Below, in pieces: positions 22,332-33,816 of a stretch of DNA of 64,000 nucleotides (position 1 is its first letter; every line of letters starts with the position of its first letter). The translations under genes and the position numbers were made by a program. The DNA comes from Dactylonectria macrodidyma (taxonomy: Eukaryota; Ascomycota; Sordariomycetes; Hypocreales; Nectriaceae), in the NCBI GenBank assembly GCA_020744425.1, contig JAGMUV010000012.1:1116001-1180000 (forward strand), read 5' to 3'. The notes beneath the pieces were generated by a model, which saw only the letters and a program-made list of their open reading frames with translations, searched no databases and had not been told where the DNA came from.

Positions 22332-22784
22332 AGCACGTGGCCTCTCGTAGCAAGAGGACCATCAGGTTTGGCTTGGCTGAGTCTTGACGTATCGTTCAAT
22401 TAAATTGATACTATTACTTTGATTTCATGGTCTTTCTCTTGCCTCAGGCAGAAGTCAATTCGTACCTGGTATGACATTATTTCTAGTCGTCTATTGCATG
22501 TATGTCAGTACGTCCACGCGAGTTCGTAGGTCGGTCGTCCAACTTGCGTTGCAAAGGCGAGAGCTCAAGCCTTGAGTCTTTGGCCCTGAGAGTCTAAAGA
22601 CAAGGCCGGGCCCAAGTGAGACACAGCAGCCATCAGAGAATATGCTAGACGCAAGTTACTAATGCAAGGCTCAACCAGTCTATTCACTCTCATCATATAT
22701 ACTCCGGGACTATTCTAACAAAGTCGCAGTTGCCAGTCTGAGGGGCTCTATGAGACTCAACAGCACAATCCAGTACACATCCGC
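22332..22784. other. Convergent spacer
   Basis: 453 bp between the stops of the SnoaL-like and SDR genes. Contains presumed 3' UTRs only. Confidence 0.45.
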
Positions 22785-23558
22785 CTAACTAAGCAAGAAG
22801 CCACCTGTCACAGGGACCCATGCACCGTTTATCCAACTGGCTTGGTCCTCGCACAGCACTGCGACAGTATACGCGACCTCCTCCGGTTTGCCGAGGCGTT
22901 TAGCCACCGGCGTGTTCTGAATGACAGGGATGAGGTCGTCACGCACTTCCTGAGGAGTTGCGAGAAGCGATTCCGTTTCGATAGGTCCAGGGGCTACCGC
23001 ATTGACGGTGCAGCCGTACTTCGTCGGAAGGTCTTTGGCCCAGCAACGGGTGAAACTTTCGACCATGCCCTTGGAGCCAGCGTAGATGCTCTGCTTCGGA
23101 CCCGCGGCACGAGAGATGCCGCTGGCGATGTTGATGATGCGTGAGTTTTCGCGACTGAGATACGGCAAGGACGCTCTGGTAAGCAACAAAGTTCCACGAC
23201 CGTTCAAATTGACCGTTTTGTCCCAAATCTTCTCAATGACTTTGTCGTCCGGCTCATCCAGCTCAGAGGTGATGACGACACCAGCATTGTTGACCAGGAT
23301 GTCGATCTTGCCAAAGGCCTCTGCTACCGTCTTGGCTAGTAGTTTTGGTCCTTCGTAAGTTGACAAGTCTGCTTCGACTGCGATTCCGGTGGCTTCTGGG
23401 CCAAGACTCTGGAGTACCGCGTCCGCATTGGCTTTCTCGCCAGGGAATGGATAATTGATGGCGACAGTGGTTCCTCGCCGTGACAACTCCTTGGCTATCG
23501 CAGCTCCGATGCCAGCGGACGATCCGCTCACAATTGCAACCTTTCCCTTCAAAGACAT
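22785..23558 (-). CDS. Short-chain dehydrogenase/reductase (classical SDR)
   Basis: A single exon of 257 residues, the standard classical-SDR length. The cofactor motif is SGSSAGIG at 11-18, a variant of TGxxxGIG with Ser first. NNAG is at 90-93 and the catalytic Ser146, Tyr159 and Lys163 are in place (YAGSK). The C-terminal PGPIETE motif is present. Asn35 and a neutral NYPFPG loop after beta-2 leave NADPH versus NADH open. It would interconvert a ketone and an alcohol on a pathway intermediate. It is divergent from the FAD oxidase at 24467. Intact. Confidence 0.93.
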   Translation of the reverse strand: MSLKGKVAIVSGSSAGIGAAIAKELSRRGTTVAINYPFPGEKANADAVLQSLGPEATGIAVEADLSTYEGPKLLAKTVAEAFGKIDILVNNAGVVITSELDEPDDKVIEKIWDKTVNLNGRGTLLLTRASLPYLSRENSRIINIASGISRAAGPKQSIYAGSKGMVESFTRCWAKDLPTKYGCTVNAVAPGPIETESLLATPQEVRDDLIPVIQNTPVAKRLGKPEEVAYTVAVLCEDQASWINGAWVPVTGGFLLS

Positions 23559-24466
23559 GGTGATTGCAAGTTGAACCCGGTTTCTAAGGATACTAAAAAC
23601 AGCCAGCGATAGCTAATGGCGGCAGATGATTGAGATGATTGAGATGAGATGTTGCGTAGAGGATTCTGTGACTGTCGAACAGTTCAATTCAGGGTAAACC
23701 TTGTATTTGTTCGGATGAAGACCACTAAATGTCTTGCTCTCCGAGTTAATACGTGAGTGGCTCCGGGCTTGTGAGCAGCTAGAGTGGCTACAGCACTGTC
23801 CGGAGGTGGAGGTAGCAAACCGGATTATAACCCCTTTAGAGAGAACGATCCTCTTTTAGAAGCGATAAAACAACCCCACTTATCATACGCCATACTGATT
23901 TAGGACACACAAGTTGTTTTATGATGGGTGGCTCAAGCCACGAGGTTGTATTTGCTTGCGGGTTCGGTGGCTATTCTTGCCCACGTGACACATTTGGTTG
24001 ACGCCGGCGTCTTGATATCCTGCTAACCTAAACCCAACAGTGCCAGGGTTGCCACTCAGGATCTCCTTAAAACGGAAATCTCTTGTGGAAGCCACAGACA
24101 GGTGGCTATTATTTGTTGCGCGGGGGTTCTAAGGTTATAGAAAGCCGGGTAGGTTAGATGGGTACCGGTAGTTTGATTAATTATGTGCAGTTAAGGCCTA
24201 AGAAGGTTAAGTAATAATATGTATATTTGAAAGTGTTTCTTGACACATTATATTGACATATTTTGTAATTTTCTACAAGTTTGCACATAAATGTAGTAAA
24301 ATCTTTGTCAAAACTAGCTCTTCAAAGACTGTTTCAAAATCATTTTATTCCTATATAAACCTAACCCACTCTGTATCTTAAAATCCACAACTACTTGCCA
24401 CCACTCTCCTACAGTCAACACACAAACGCGCTTCCACTACACTATCGAGACCACACACACAGCCCA
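23559..24466. promoter_or_regulatory. Divergent promoter region, SDR / FAD oxidase 2
   Basis: A 908-bp spacer. A TATA-like CTATATAAAC is at 24351-24360, about 110 bp before the plus-strand ATG. Three GGTGGCT motifs (23926, 23966, 24101), two of them extended to GGTGGCTATT, resemble the 17-bp minisatellite unit at 33436-33610, in the other divergent intergenic region of the cluster. Confidence 0.45.
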
Positions 24467-25984
24467 ATGCCTCGCGCCATCAACTCCACTGATATCGACC
24501 AGCTACGGTCCCTTCTTAGGGACACCGATGCGCTCATCAGCGGGCCGAACGATGAGGGCTATAAGGAATCAGTCAAGCGGTGGTCGGCCGCTGCTGAGAG
24601 ACCAGCTGGTGTAGCTGTTGTCCCTACCGATGCCTCACAGATCTCAACCATCCTTCGATACGCCGCAGCCAACAAAATCGACCTGGCTGTGAGAGGTGGT
24701 GGCCATTCCACCTCGGGATCTAGCAGCACCGACGGCGGTCTGCTCATCGACCTTCGCGCCCTTGGCCAGGTAAAGGTCGATGCCGGTAACAAAAGTGTCA
24801 AAGTTGGCGGCGGCGCCAATTGGGGCGATGTGGATGCAGAGACGGTGAAGTACGGATTCGCAACCGTCGGAGGCACCATCTCTGACACAGGCGTCGGCGG
24901 CTTGACTCTGGGAGGCGGGTACGGCTGGCTTTCTGGTGCTCACGGCCTCACTATCGACAACTTGCTGAGTGCCACAGTGGTGCTTCCAAGTGGTGAAATC
25001 GTGAAGGCTTCTGAAAACGAGAACCAAGACCTGTTCTGGGGTCTGCGCGGCGCTGGCCAGAACTTTGGCGTCGTGGTCGAGTTTGAGTTCAAGCTGCACC
25101 AACAAGGCAACCTTTGGACTGGCATTCTCGCATTTCCACCTTCGCCCCCAGTCGTGCAGAAGATTGTCGAGGCGGTGAATGACTTGTACTGCCCGAGGAC
25201 CCAAGATGGGAAGAGCAAATACGCCGGCCGCGCAGCTGGCGCCATCAACATTCTTCGTCCATCTGATGCTGGTGGCAAGGTTGCTCTGGCTGTCGTAGTC
25301 ATGTTCAACGGCACGGAAGAAGAAGGCAGAGAGGCTTTCAAGGCGTTTTATGACATTGAGCCTGTCATGGAATCGATGAAATGGGTGCCATACGACATCG
25401 CGAATCAGATCCTATCGGCCACTCCCGGTTACAGAGTCAGCATGAAGGGAGCTGCCTGGACACTACCTCTTCAAGCTGGGCTCCTGCAGGAACTCATCGA
25501 CTCATATGCCGCCTTCACGGAGGCAATCCCGGATATGGAAAACAGCATGATCTTGCTCGAGTGCTATGATCCCTACGTCGTGGCCACTCGCGCTACCAAC
25601 AGCGACGCGAGCTTTGCGAACCGGGGATGGCATATGAACGCAAGTATCCAGCCTTCTTGGACCAAGCAAGAATTCGACGCAGAAGGGAGACAATGGGCCA
25701 GAGACACTACTGAACTGTTTGAGAAGTGGTTTGAGAAGGCGGGGAGACCGAGCAGATCGGGCGACTATGGTTCTGTACTGGCATATGGAAATTATGATCG
25801 TGAGTCTCACTCTATTGACCAGCGAGCGCCCCCAGGCTGACCCATTTTCCTCGCTGTAGACTACGACCAGAAGAATTCCCGAGACATCTTTGGCCCAAAC
25901 TATACGCGGCTACAGGAGCTGAAGGCCAAGTATGATCCGGACAACATGTTTGACAAGCTGTTCGCCGTGGGCAGGAAGAAGTGA
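24467..25984 (+). CDS. FAD-linked oxidoreductase, BBE/6-hydroxynicotine-oxidase type
   Basis: Two exons, 24467-25799 and 25860-25984, with a 60-bp intron (GTGAGT...TGTAG), giving 485 residues. An in-frame ATG at 24395 would add 24 residues, but the shorter start matches the family better. RGGGHSTSG places the covalent-FAD His at residue 80. VGGTISDTGVGGLTLGGGYGWL has Thr where bicovalent enzymes have Cys, so a single covalent link is expected. LRGAGQNFGVVVEFEF and the BBE tail (RDIFGPNYTRLQELKAKYDPDNMF) complete the fold. There is no signal peptide, unlike the first FAD oxidase, so the two probably act in different compartments. The reaction is two-electron oxidation with O2; the substrate is unknown. 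Confidence 0.91.
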
Positions 25985-26742
25985 GGCACTTATCGACCAA
26001 GTTAACAGTCTTTGGATTTCTTATACAAGCCTGGTTGTCCAGCCATTCATTTGATCTGTCTTTTCTGGCTATTTGCTGTTGTTGTGTCGCGCAGGGATGC
26101 TGAGTGCACTTGACAAAAGGTAGTTCTTATTGTCGCGATTGTAATTATTCTTGGCTAAGTTTCCATGATCTCAATGAGAGGCCCTTTGGGGCCTTATATC
26201 CTTGAGTGATTCCATCTAGGACTTTGAACCTTAATCGTAGGACTTCAAACTTTAATCTTGATCCTGAAGTTAAGGGAGAACTCTCAGTTCTTCCAACATT
26301 TGCAGGACCCTTTGCTCAAGCAGGACTTGAGGGAGAATAACAAAACGTTTGAACCTGGATGCAATCTTTTACCCTTGCAGTTCTGGTGGAGTGATTTGCC
26401 ACGGGCATGTCTTGTAAAGCACCATAATGTGCCACGCAATGTGATAGGCACGGGATGATGCACTGTCTCAAGACGAGAGATTGAGCTTCTCCATCAACGC
26501 TTCCAGTTTTGACGAAACTACGGGAGGCCCTACAGTGCCACAATGTCAGCGTGAAATCTCGTAAACAAACCATAGCTGGCGTACATTTCCAAACTGAGGC
26601 GTCCTGGAGAAGCATCGAGCTGGCGAGCAACGGCACAGCAGGAATTGGGTACTGGTATTCCGAAACCTGCTGGGACTCGACTTCTGTGATGCCTTCGCTG
26701 ATGAGGGCGTCTAGCGGTAGTTGTGAAGTCGGCGTCGTCGGA
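25985..26742. other. Convergent spacer
   Basis: 758 bp between the FAD oxidase stop and the end of the transcription-factor remnant. No supported coding region. Confidence 0.4.
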
Positions 26743-28501
26743 CTAGGTGAGCGTCTGGTTTGGAGATACCAGCACAGAAGGAGACCTGCGCGTTTGCATA
26801 AGCACAGTTTTCCATCAGGTCTCTAGCCACAGGGTCAGCGTCATCTGAACCTACCTCTTTCAAAGGCCGCCGTGGTCGACACGGGTCCGAAGCGGGAAGC
26901 TCCGAGGTTCGCTTGATATTGTAGCCCCTGTCGTGTCTCTTCAAGGAAGACCTTTGCCGCTCGTTTGATGGCCTTGTCAGAATTGGTTGTGGATGATGCT
27001 TGCAGGAGCTGCCTGAATCTTTTCGAGTCCACCAAGATCTCTGGAGAACTCAAGAGTTCTTTCATGATCAGCAACTGACTTGATCCGTACAGATGGTAGT
27101 ATATGGAGTCAAGCAAAGCCCTCGCTGTTTTGAGAAGCGGAGAGGGAGTGGTGTCGTCGTCGCCCGTACTGGCAGATGAATGCTTGCACATTTCATCCAG
27201 AACATGGACTGGTCCACTCATTTCAGTAACAAAGGCTGCCCATAGATGCGGATGCCTCGAGCCAGTGAGCAGCTCAAACGAGCAGACATGCCCAAGAAAA
27301 GTCGACACGATGGTCAGGAGTCCGAACTCACTCAGTGCCGGGTCGTATGTCTTCCCGGTGTGAATGAGCCTCATTGTGTCGGAGACGTTAGGTGCATCAA
27401 CCGGCTGTTCCCAATCGTTCTCGCTCTTCATCCATGTGCTGTCCATGGTAGGGAGTGTAAAGTTAAAGTCCATCCCCAAGTATTCTTCCTTCATGGTAGA
27501 ATTCAGTGTTGCCCCGATGATAATCATGCCTGCCATGCATCTGCAGTCTTGGTCAGAGCTCAGCCTCCAGCTGCGATTCGACTTGTTGTACTTGCCTGAC
27601 TGTGCTCTCCAGACACACCCAGTCCTTGTAGTTTGATTTGGAGAGACCCTTCATGGTGCTGTAAGCCTCATGGGCAAGCTAAGATAAAATCTCTTAGTCC
27701 AGTGTATGTATGTAGGGAAAGACAGGGACGATTACTTTGGCAGTCCCGGACAGCAAGGTGATGGCTCTTTGGGGAACCTTCCAGTCGGCATTGTATATCT
27801 CAAAGAAGGACAATAAGAGGTTGGCCTGTAAGAGCCACAGTTGTGTCTTGCTACCGTTCTTCCAGTGCTGTGTAAGTTGTTAGCAATCGCCGCGTGACAA
27901 GAGAACGCAACACACAACACTGCGTGGTCATCAAGTCTGGTGGATTCAGCGCTCTCAACAAGACAAGACTAACCAAGACAAGCCAGGTCAAGTCAAGCCA
28001 GACCGCTGAATTAACAAGCCAAGTCAAGCCAGAGCTCTGGCTTGACTTGACTTGACTTGTTGAGAGCGCTGGGTGGATTAGACAGAAATCCAGCAAGATC
28101 AGTGGAGTTGTGTATCTCTGGAAACAAACCAATAAACCAGACAGAGATATTTACCTCGGAAGAAAGTTGGAGGGCAACTCTATGTAACCTCTCTGCCGTC
28201 CGCCGTTCACGGGAATACATGGCGCCACAGGCCATGATCTCGATGAGCAAAGGTGCTGCGTGGAAGAGCAAGTCAACGCCTATTCTCTGGACTCAAAGGG
28301 GCTTACTCACAGGGTGCTGAGGCAATATCGAAGGTGGGTGGGTGCAAGACAGGGAATTGAGGAGCCATGTGTTTGAAAAATGCCTTTACAAACCGAACCA
28401 CAGCATACTTGGAAGGAAATCGGAATTGTGAGAGCGTCCCGCTGGGGTCAGACTCTGCTAGATCGGCGACTATCTTCTCGTACTCGTCATTCGTCAGGCT
28501 G
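26743..28501 (-). pseudogene. Fungal-specific transcription factor, 5' half missing
   Basis: C-terminal half of a fungal Zn-cluster-type regulator. Exons read 28501-28311, 28255-28155, 27867-27736, 27678-27596, 27540-26855 and 26785-26743. The introns are 55, 287, 57, 55 and 69 bp. The reading begins TLSLTNDEYEKIVADLAE, then FFKHMAPQFPVLHPPTFDI, the hallmark entry to the Fungal_trans middle homology region, followed by LLIEIMACGAMYSRERR and QLWLLQANLLLSFFEIY. No DNA-binding domain precedes it; the sequence immediately upstream is P450 code. The intron at 27541-27595 has a GC donor (CAG/GCAAGT). The 287-bp intron contains a palindromic insertion. It was probably the cluster regulator before a deletion removed its DNA-binding part. 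Confidence 0.75.
27932..28084. repeat. Fold-back/MITE-like palindromic element inside an intron
   Basis: AGCGCTCTCAACAAG at 27948-27962 is exactly inverted at 28056-28070. A further perfect palindrome, centred on AGAGCTCT, spans 28021-28048. The interior is built of AAGTCAAG / CTTGACTT repeats. The outer arms (GTCTGGTGGATT and its partner ending GGTGGATTAGAC) match imperfectly. It sits inside an intron that is about 230 bp longer than its neighbours. No coding capacity. Confidence 0.6.
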
Positions 28502-29887
28502 AGCGTTTACGCCGACAATGGTGCCGCCGGGAATATGCCTACCGCAGATTGTGGCTCCCTCAGAGGGGACGTGGCGTTCCAGCAGCAGACCGACCGAGGG
28601 GTGAATCCGAAGGCCTTCTTTTAGCACGGCCTGCATATAAGGGAGATGGGTTGTCGACTCCCGGAATGAAATCGGCGAGCTGAGAAGTCCTCCAGCCGCG
28701 GCATCATCGATCTCTTTGACCAGCTTTTGCAGCTTGACCGGGTTTTTAAGAAGGTGATAGAGTGTGGCGCGCAAAGCGATGGCTGTTGTATCAGAGCCGG
28801 CAAAGACATTGGTGCTCAGGTGGACCACAATGTCTCGAGTTGATATCTTCTCTGGGTTTGCGAGTTTGGTGGCGAACCACTTGCTGAGCATATCCCCCAT
28901 GCACTCTGAGCTTTCCACGTTGAATTATCCGTCTTTCTTTAAGCTCTCCTTCTCACCAACCTCTCCACCCATCACCGCATTAACGGCTTTCAGTGTGAAC
29001 GTCAGGACCTTGTTCCAGCCCTCCATATTCGGAATGAAGATAGGGAGAAGTGGGTTGCCCATCAGAAACTTGTGCCATTCTGGAATCTGGCCGATCTGAC
29101 TAGCATATACCTGTTAAGCATTAGTAAGAGCCCAAGGAGTAAGCGCTTAGACCTTACTAGCAAGTCTTCGATGGTCTGAATCATTCCGTCCACGTCACCG
29201 CCATTATCTAGAAAGCCGAGTTTCTGCGCAAAGGTGAGCTCACCCATGACATCAAACGTATAAAATTGAATCCACTCTCCCAAATCAAAAAGTTGCCTGC
29301 CATCTGCAAAATAGGAGAGCTTCTCAAGTAACAGTTTCGTGCAAGAGTCCACCGCGGCTTCGTTTGATAGCAGGGATGTCAAGCTAAAGGCATTGGCGAC
29401 TGGCTTCTTCAGCTGGCGGTGATAGGCCTCATCTCGAGTGCCGAAAAGGTTGACTTCGACTTTGCCCTTCCATGTAATTGACTGGATGGGATAAAATGCA
29501 CTCTAGTCGAGCATTAGCAGCAGTCTCGTTGCAGATTGTGGGTTGTAGCCTCACCTTGGTGTAGCCGGATTTCAGGCCGTATATCTTCTTGATCTCACGA
29601 GGGTCGGATACAGATACATGGTTAGGCCCAATGCGGACAATTTCTCCGTACTTTCGGTGCAGACGTATCGCTGTCTGATGGGCTTGTCCTCCACGCACAT
29701 CGAGGTATCGCCATAGTGATGAATACGCTGCTAATCGGGGTCCAGGGAGGGAGCTCAGACCTCGGCGATACTTGTTGCTGAGCAGATACAGAAACACGAG
29801 CGCGATAACAGCGACAAGTCCCCTCGGAAGACTCAGCTCGCGGCGCAATGTTTGGATGGATTCCACGATGCCGTCCATGATAGACAT
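28502..29887 (-). pseudogene. Cytochrome P450, 3' end deleted
   Basis: Exons read 29887-29555, 29502-29158 and 29110-28502, with introns of 52 and 47 bp. The N-terminus has a membrane anchor (LVAVIALVFLYLLSNKY) and the hinge LPGPRLAAYSSLWRYLD, then GEIVRIGPNHVSVSDP. The I-helix VFAGSDTTAIALRATLYHLL and the ExxR helix LKEGLRIHPSVG are present. The reading stops after GGTIVGVNA; everything after it, including the heme-binding Cys loop, is missing and replaced by the transcription-factor sequence. An in-frame TAA near 28922-28930 gives a second lesion. An ER-bound monooxygenase originally, of the class common in fungal secondary-metabolite clusters; it cannot bind heme now. Confidence 0.88.
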
Positions 29888-30744
29888 AGGATATCGGCGC
29901 AAGTTACAATATAGAGGGTTACTGGACGAGCTGGCCCAGATGCCTTATCAGTGCTCTTTATGAGATAACTATGGAAGATTGCACCGAAATTCGCGGGGCA
30001 GAATCTGTTTATCAGATGCAGCCAAGCCAGTGTTCGCTTTGGGGGACGGGTGGAAGTCCCGCACACCGCGGAACCGCCGCATCCGCAGAGCCGCCGCGGA
30101 GCCGCCGCGGGATGGTTGGACACCACAGGGTGATCTAGCAAGAGGGTAGAGGAGCAATACCTGGTCACCAAATGGAAAACAAACGTCTGATTTCATTGCT
30201 AGTGATAATAAGGTGTTTTCAAAACTACCACGCTATGAGGCTCTATTGGGAGTCAGCGATAGTGCGCATAAGACTCCACGTAGTTGTTGCTGTCACTCCT
30301 AGGACCAGGTGGTAGACTAAGCCATGTGTTATGAAGTAGTACGCAGGTCACTCACTCCGTCAGTCTACAAGGGAAAGATCAATCGTGGTAGGAGTGAAGA
30401 TGTATTGTTTCTGCTAAGCAAGATAATGCTCTGATATATGTCAGGGGGAGAATCGCAGGATCCTGTGGAACTCGACCTTGGAACCGCAAAATTCCATAGG
30501 CAATGGACCTGAGGCCTCTGAAGGAATACATATATAGGATGACCTTAGATACGGTTCAGCGGGCACACACCGGTTGATTGAAGGTCTAGTCTAGTACCAA
30601 GGGCATATATGGCAAACTGTTCCACTTTAAAAAAAGCCAAGTGGGAGATAGGTCATAGGTTAATTATTCTCCGGCCAGATGGGAGGAACCCTGTTTGTCT
30701 GAGATTAGCAATTGCCTTGCCGTCGCTTTCGAGTTGGCTCATGC
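29888..30744. other. Spacer with GCC/GCG-rich tract
   Basis: 857 bp between the P450 start and the TPP-enzyme stop. A GC-rich tract at about 30058-30112 has repeated GCCGCCGCGGA-like units. Otherwise no feature recognised. Confidence 0.4.
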
Positions 30745-33254
30745 CTACCGAACTTCAACAATAGCAGACTTTCCACTCTGCACAGTTGTGACAGCCTTCT
30801 TGAGAACCGCGTCTACTTGGTCCTGTGTCTTAATGGCAGCCCCGTACGCGTTTCCGGCCGCAACGGCGATGCCAGGATAATCGGGCGATGGCTCGAAAGA
30901 GATATTGAGATCTGTACAGAAAGTATTGGGCGTGTTAGCATGCTTGCCCAATGCATGGTAGAACCTAGGACCACATGGCGCTCAGGCAGAGGAAAATACA
31001 TACCTTTCCTGTCGTGTCTCGACGCATACCCGTCCTTATGCAAGAGAAGTGCTGATACCTTTGGAGCATTCCAGCCACCATTGTCAACACGATGAGCAAG
31101 AAAGGTATATCGTATCGCCTAGAGATCCAGAAGGCGCTTTCCATTTGAGAGAATAGGAACGTCCCGTCACCGACGCTAGATGCCAAGTTACAACAAGGCT
31201 TTTTTACCCATTGAAACTGGGCAGGACTTACATTGCACATATGAAGTCTTGGGGTTTTGCAAGCTTCACGCCCATTGCTGCGCCCCCAAGCCATCCCAGT
31301 CCGCCGGCACCCGTTCCAAGAAGTGTCCCGGGCTATTTCGACTTTCAGAAAACGACATATAAGGGGAAAAGGATATCCCAACAAACCTTGGTAAGATTTA
31401 GATGATGAATCACGGGAATGGCATTTGTGACAGCTTCCATGACGACCGTAGTGTTCTCGGGGAGAGATTGTCGCAGACGAGATATGACGTATGGGACTCG
31501 AACGATGCCGTCTCCAGCAGGAGCCTCTAGCGACGACAAACTGGTCCGCCATGCCCGATATCTCTCACGCCTCGCCTCAAAAAGGCGAGCCAACTTTGAT
31601 GTATCCAGATTCTGCTGGTCGAGGAACGCGTTGAGTTGTTGAAGCGCGAGCTCGCAGGATACTTTGTATCTCCGGTGCGCATTGATGTAGAAGACTACAA
31701 GTGGATTAGGAAGTGAAATCTTTCGTGCTTGATGGGATAAACGTACGTGACATCTGTTGTTTAAGCGGATCGACATCGAGATGGAATATTTTAGCATCTT
31801 CTGTCGGTCAGTAATACTGCTCTGACGCGGCCAAGGTCCTCCCCTTTGGCCCGGACACACAAGGACTCTACGGTCGAGTGTAGGGCAACGGGGTGACTCA
31901 CCTTTAGAAGGAGTCCCCTGTGTTGGAACCCACGGTACGTCACAGTCCAGAACAAGGATAACGTCGGCGTCCGGTACAAGAGGATGAGTCGTCACTGTGA
32001 CTCCCCTGTATGCCTCATGATTGCTGCTGATGCACACATCGGAGCCAATGGTCTCAAGTACCTCAATAGGCAACTTGTCACAAAGAGCCTCGAGCAGAGG
32101 AGGCGCTCGAACGTTCCGACCGAGGTAGCCCGTTATCACCAGAGGACGCACCGCTCTTATCAACGCGTTGCCGATGAATTCGATTTCTGACTTTGTCAAA
32201 TTGGCGTTCAAACGGAGGGTTAGGTATGTTGTGCTACTTGCCAGATTCTGGGAGCGGACAAGGCACGGTGGCACCCCATCTTTCCTGATCTATATTCAAT
32301 CTGTTGACACTCTGGTGAAAGTTAGCAGGATGCTTGACTTCTAGGGTCCTCGCTGACTAACCTGCTCAAGAGCTTCCCGCGAAGCGGTCAAGTACGTAGG
32401 CCCCTTGGGGTCCGACGTAGCAATTTGAATCGCCCGATTGACAAGTTGCTTGATGTTGTGACCAACCCGGACTTCTGCTGTATATCTACAGTATTGTCGG
32501 ACGATTGCGGCTTGATCTGGAACATCTTGGATCCAGTGGATGAATCTAAAGTCTAGTGTCAGCTCGCCAGTCGCCGAAGGTCGAGGGTCTCTTACTCAGT
32601 CCGAGACCCCAACATCTCGCCTTCTTGCGTAATGGGACTCAATCCGGCAAACATCAGTACTGGTACACGACCCGTAGACGCATTATGAATTGACTGCCCC
32701 ATCGCAAGAGTACCGCAATCCACGTGCACAATGACACATTGCTTTTTTCAAGTCAGCCTCTGTCGTAGTTAGACTCGCTATAAACGTACAGCGGTGCCAG
32801 TGACTTGGCCATAGCCCAATGCAGCTGATAATGCAACTAATTCTGAAGGACAGGTAATGATCTTGGGAAGTCTCCTAGTTTTATCTATTGCGCATTAGTC
32901 ACGAAAATCGTCACGGCCCGTTTCGGGCTCTGAGACCTGACCTGATTTAGCTGCTGCCATTGCTTCCAATAATCCAGGATGATCGCTCCCTCTACGAGTT
33001 CATGTTAGGTCGTAATAACAAATTATACACGCCGTGGACATACAGGTTGACGAAGCAATACCGTGTGCCCGCCTCAACTATTTTTAATCAGCTTGCGTCT
33101 TATTGCCGATTGAGTCGTAACACATACACAGAGCCTCGAAGAAATTTGACGCCCCAGTGACAATGGACTGGGTGGAAACGCCATGTCTGTTGACATTGTC
33201 GACGTGACTCCCAATGTTCCCACTGCCCATTGTCGAAATGGGATTGCTACCCAT
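30745..33254 (-). pseudogene. Thiamine-diphosphate enzyme, acetolactate-synthase-like, frameshifted
   Basis: A many-exon minus-strand gene that can be followed from ATG 33254 (or 33230) to the stop at 30745. Key blocks are AGTRYCFVNLGSDHP (split by an intron), PSELVALSAALGYGQVTGTA, VLMFAGLSPITQEGEMLGSRTE, LVNRAIQIATSDPKGPTYLTASREALEQ, LVITGYLGRN, DAKIFHLDVDPLKQQMS, GTGAGGLGWLGGAAMGVKLA and VGDGTFLFSQMESAFW. About ten short introns are needed; the one at 32187-32241 has a GC donor. In the TPP-binding motif (GDG...NN) the sequence around 31081-31086 lacks one base, so the expected LNNGGWNAP is read out of frame. The enzyme would decarboxylate or condense 2-oxo acids. Probably a recently inactivated member of the cluster. 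Confidence 0.82.
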
Positions 33255-33435
33255 GTTTAGTCGGCCAATCCCGCTGCTTTTCGTTGCCCTGTGAGCTCTT
33301 GCGTCAAGTTAAAGTCAGCCTAATTTTCCGTAGAAAAAGTAGCAACCGGAGTCGCGAAAAGCTGGCTAGTTTTTGAAGTTAAAGTGATACTATAAATATA
33401 AACCCTGCAGCTTAAATAGTAATCAACACAGCTTT

Positions 33436-33610
33436 TTAGAATGGGTGGCTATAAAGGATGGGTGGTTATTGAGGGTGGGTGGCTATTAAGGATGGGTGGC
33501 TATTAAGGATGGGTGGCTACTAAAGATAGGTGGCTATCTAGACTTGTGTGGCTATCTAGACCAGGCGGCTACCTAAAACAAGTAGCTTACTAGGATAGGC
33601 AACTACATGT
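33436..33610 (+). repeat. 17-bp minisatellite in a divergent promoter
   Basis: About ten tandem units of 17 bp. The GGTGG core recurs at 33444, 33461, 33478, 33495, 33512 and 33529, then continues in degenerate form at 33546, 33563, 33580 and 33597. The unit is close to GGTGGCTATTAAGGATG. It lies in the 562-bp spacer between the TPP-enzyme start and the dienelactone hydrolase start. Confidence 0.9.
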
Positions 33611-33816
33611 CAAAAGTGTGTAGCTATCGTTGCGACACTGCATCACGAGAAAGTTATATAATTGAGATGCCGCCTCTGAGCTCATAAATCGCATTCTAGT
33701 CCAAGCTACTTGTCTGTCACCAAGTTCTCTTGTATCGTGCCTTTTTGAAAACAGGTTCAGATTTCATCGTGTCAACTGCGTATTCCAGATTCAGTCCCCG
33801 CATCTCCAGGACGAAA

